DNA of 64,000 nucleotides from Cristatella mucedo (taxonomy: Eukaryota > Bryozoa > Phylactolaemata > Cristatellidae). The notes beneath the pieces are model-generated. The model did no database searches. It saw only the letters and a program-made list of their open reading frames with translations, and had not been told where the DNA came from. The translations under genes and the position numbers were made by a program. Shown here in pieces: positions 61,750 to 64,000 of this stretch. Location of the stretch: positions 5,133,501-5,197,500 of the forward strand of contig WPIO01000003.1 of NCBI GenBank assembly GCA_009760855.2, given 5' to 3'. Within the stretch, counting starts at the first letter, position 1; each line of letters starts with the position of its first letter.

Positions 61750-63130
61750 ATCGTGCTGATGACCATACGTTTCTTGAATCCCGATTCCTTCTGCTTGGAT
61801 CCATCGGCTGCTCCTTCTTGCCTTGGCCTAATAGCAAGCACTAGCACTGGGCGATAGGTGAGCAGCATTAGTGACCCGGTTATCAGCCCATCTGCGTTCG
61901 TACGCCGAGACCGGCGGCTCTCATGCCCCCACCCAATTCTGCCGAGTAATTCTTGTTAGCAGCCTCTAGCTACGAGTGGGACGACAAGGCGTTGACCTGG
62001 AGTCGTTTTCGTGGTGTGCAAGCCCGAACCTGAGCTCCGAATCCGTTCATCCCTAGCTCTGCAAATGCTCCAATGCGAGCATCTGTTCAGGTTGTCCGCT
62101 CTCTGTGTCAGCTGCCGCTGCTGATGCGATTGCTGCTGTGGTCGTCACAGGCAGCACCAGCTCCGCCGCCTCCACTGGCGCCGGCTGAGTGCTTGCTTCG
62201 GCCCGGCGCCGCTTATCACGCGGACGCCTCGCTGGGCAGGTATCCTCTACTACTATCTAGTTTGGCGTGCCTGATAAACTTCTAAGCCGCACCCGTCATT
62301 AACTGGGGCCTCCCTAAGAGGGCAAAGACCCTGCAAGATGGTGGTGGCGCTGTTCGTCGTTGACGGAGGTGGTGATGACGACCATGGGAAGACCTAACTA
62401 TGGTTTCGACCCAGCGTTTGTGCAGCGGCTTTAACATCGTGCAACAGGCACGTTCCATTCTGACGTGATCAGCAGCGCCGTCGCATGGTTTGAGTGTCGC
62501 TAGCTTTGAGCGAGTAGCCTCAATCGAGCTCGATGGAGGGCTAGCCGCGTTAGAGGCGCTTCATTACAGAGCCCTGCTATTACAGAGCCCTGCTATTGAC
62601 GCCGTTTGTTTAGGGTCACAACTTATGCCGCCTTGAGTTGTGCCACCTCTTGAGATTTCAGCACAAAAAGGTTAGCTGAAGAGTGATGTTAACGTAGCAG
62701 ATAACCTCACATAGTGGTAACAAGAAGCGGCCTTCCACCCATGTTAAGTATGTATATTTATGTAAGCAGTCGCACACCCTAAGGATGAATAGACAATACG
62801 GCAGGTAGAGTATTAACAATCCCAGGAAGCCGTGCTGGTGCTCGCGACCATCATTGGTGATCCTAACTTAGGGGAACCTCAAAAAAATAATTTTGGGTGT
62901 GCTTTTCTCCTTTATTGACTTCTACCAAAGTAGTCAGCTCACCCGGTATAGTGGATCCAACATTCTTTCTTCCAATGAGAAGCCGACTGTGCATCGGTCG
63001 GCTTCTAAAATAACAGTCAAGCGAGTGAGAAACGCAATAAAGCTTGGAGTTGCAATCAAGCAAGCGAAAAGCAAAATAAACCGTACGTTGACAGGTGATA
63101 GATAAAAACGTCCTCACTGGATATGGAGAC
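61750..63130. other. GC-rich region, no gene recognised
   Basis: A short direct repeat of TTACAGAGCCCTGCTA occurs twice at 62564-62598. No recognisable product in any frame. Confidence 0.3.
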
Positions 63131-63136
63131 TACCTA

Positions 63137-63203
63137 ACGGCCGCACACAGTAGGCAAAGGCGGTTGCTTTTCACGACCTCGGTCCCGATGTCGTGGGTTC
63201 TTT
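63137..63203 (+). mobile_element. SINE-B 5' part
   Basis: CAGTAGGCAAAGGCGGTTGC, TTTTCACGACC and GATGTCGTGGGTTC match the head of the SINE-B copy at 47785; the rest is replaced by the following repeat. Confidence 0.55.
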
Positions 63204-63229
63204 TACATCACCAGCTCAAATTACCACAA

Positions 63230-63600
63230 CACCAGTCCCGGTAGCACTAAATTGCGTCGTAGCAGCTCCGACCTTCGTCGTAGACGTCACATCGCTAGCC
63301 GGCGTAACAACTGTGGCCGTCACTAAAGGGCTTGCCGGTATCGAACCCCTGACCATAATCACAGTGTTGACCGTCGTAGCAGTGCAGGCCGGAGTCGTAG
63401 GAGTCGCATCGTTGGCCGGCTTAGCAGCACTGACCATTATCCGCGTCGAAGTGCTTACCAGCGTAAAAGCACTGACCGTCATATGAGCTCTTGCCGGCAC
63501 CTCAGCACTGAACTTAATCACAGCGTTGACCGTAGTAGCAGTGCAGGTCAGCGTCACAGCCCTGGCCAGCTTCTCAGTACTATCATGCCTCGCAACGGTG
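63230..63600. repeat. Degenerate complex tandem repeat
   Basis: The block GTTGACCGT(C/A)GTAGCAGTGCAGG recurs at about 63366 and 63523 (157 bp apart), and shorter CTGACC..GTCGTAGCAG-like words recur every 15-30 bp. Both strands stay open across it (Val/Ala/Thr-rich frames), as expected from a repeat with a period divisible by three. Confidence 0.6.
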
Positions 63601-63761
63601 GCCTGCCTCACAGAGTTAGCCGTTGTCGAAATTCTGACCCTCTTCGCAGCCGTGCCCTTGCTCAGTCACTGGCCGCGTCTCCGTGACCTCAACCACTGCT
63701 GCCATCTCGCAAACGTTAATCTTCATTTGGCATGCAGCCGAATACATACATAATACATACA

Positions 63762-63905
63762 TACATAATTAATTTGTATAGCGCCCCAGGAGAACTAAAT
63801 CTCTATTCAGGCGCTTCACATATGCCTCAGGGCTCGAGCCCACGACCTCAGCCAGGCCTTAGTCGGGGCGAGCACCTTGTCCGCTGGACCAACCCAGCTC
63901 GGCAT
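63762..63905 (-). mobile_element. SINE-A copy
   Basis: On the minus strand: GAGCTGGGTTGGTCCAGCGG head, GAGGTCGTGGGCTCGAGCCC (B box), GGCATATGTGAAGCGCCTGA, AGAGATTTAGTTCTCC and GGGGCGCTATAC, then an A/T tail with ATGTATGTAT. Near-complete. Confidence 0.88.
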
Positions 63906-64000
63906 TGTGGGCCGCCGCCGTCTTGTATATCACCTTGTGTACCGACGCAATCTCATGCACCACCTCGCGAAAATCCGCTTCGGGGACCAGTGGCTTCTTG

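Overview
This is a eukaryotic, metazoan nuclear window. It is AT-leaning, full of transposons and tandem repeats, and its one recognisable host gene is split by eleven GT-AG introns. The transposon mix (two CR1/L2-group LINEs, two tRNA-type SINE families and a hAT miniature element) and long intergenic DNA suggest an invertebrate with a large genome. I cannot name the species or phylum from sequence alone.

Host gene (minus strand, 42487 down to 4862): a complete organic anion transporter (SLCO/OATP, closest by eye to the SLCO4 class). It was rebuilt from 12 coding exons whose phases all agree, giving 1,956 coding bases and 651 residues. It carries the OATP family signature in exon 6, a Kazal-like Cys-rich extracellular loop in exons 9-10, and about 12 predicted membrane segments. 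Its introns range from 123 bp to 9.6 kb and hold most of the transposons.

Layout. 1-4800: no gene seen; a few short repeats and one LINE fragment. 4862-42487: the transporter gene. Intron 11 (5152-14797) holds a SINE-B copy, L2 tails, a 124-bp minisatellite and a decayed L2. Intron 8 (19498-28436) holds a nearly full-length decayed LINE (family B) abutting tail-to-tail an L2 with a long open reverse-transcriptase frame, plus a third L2 copy facing it. Intron 6 (30781-33731) is about 90 percent transposon: a second family-B copy split by a 186-bp hAT element resembling SPIN/space-invader elements, plus an L2 tail about 10 bp from a splice donor. Intron 1 (38738-42309) holds L2, SINE-A and a large AT/GT microsatellite cluster. 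42488-64000: no host gene recognised; SINEs and L2 copies (two with nested SINEs), a 59-bp palindrome, CTG, GT and CT tracts, and GC-richer islands with local tandem repeats.

How the parts relate: SINE-A ends in the same stem-loop 3' tail as the L2 LINE, so L2 probably supplies its retrotransposition machinery. The hAT insertion has a perfect 8-bp target duplication, and its empty site is visible in the sister family-B copy in the same window. Names of transposon families and the SPIN comparison rest on recall, not a database search.
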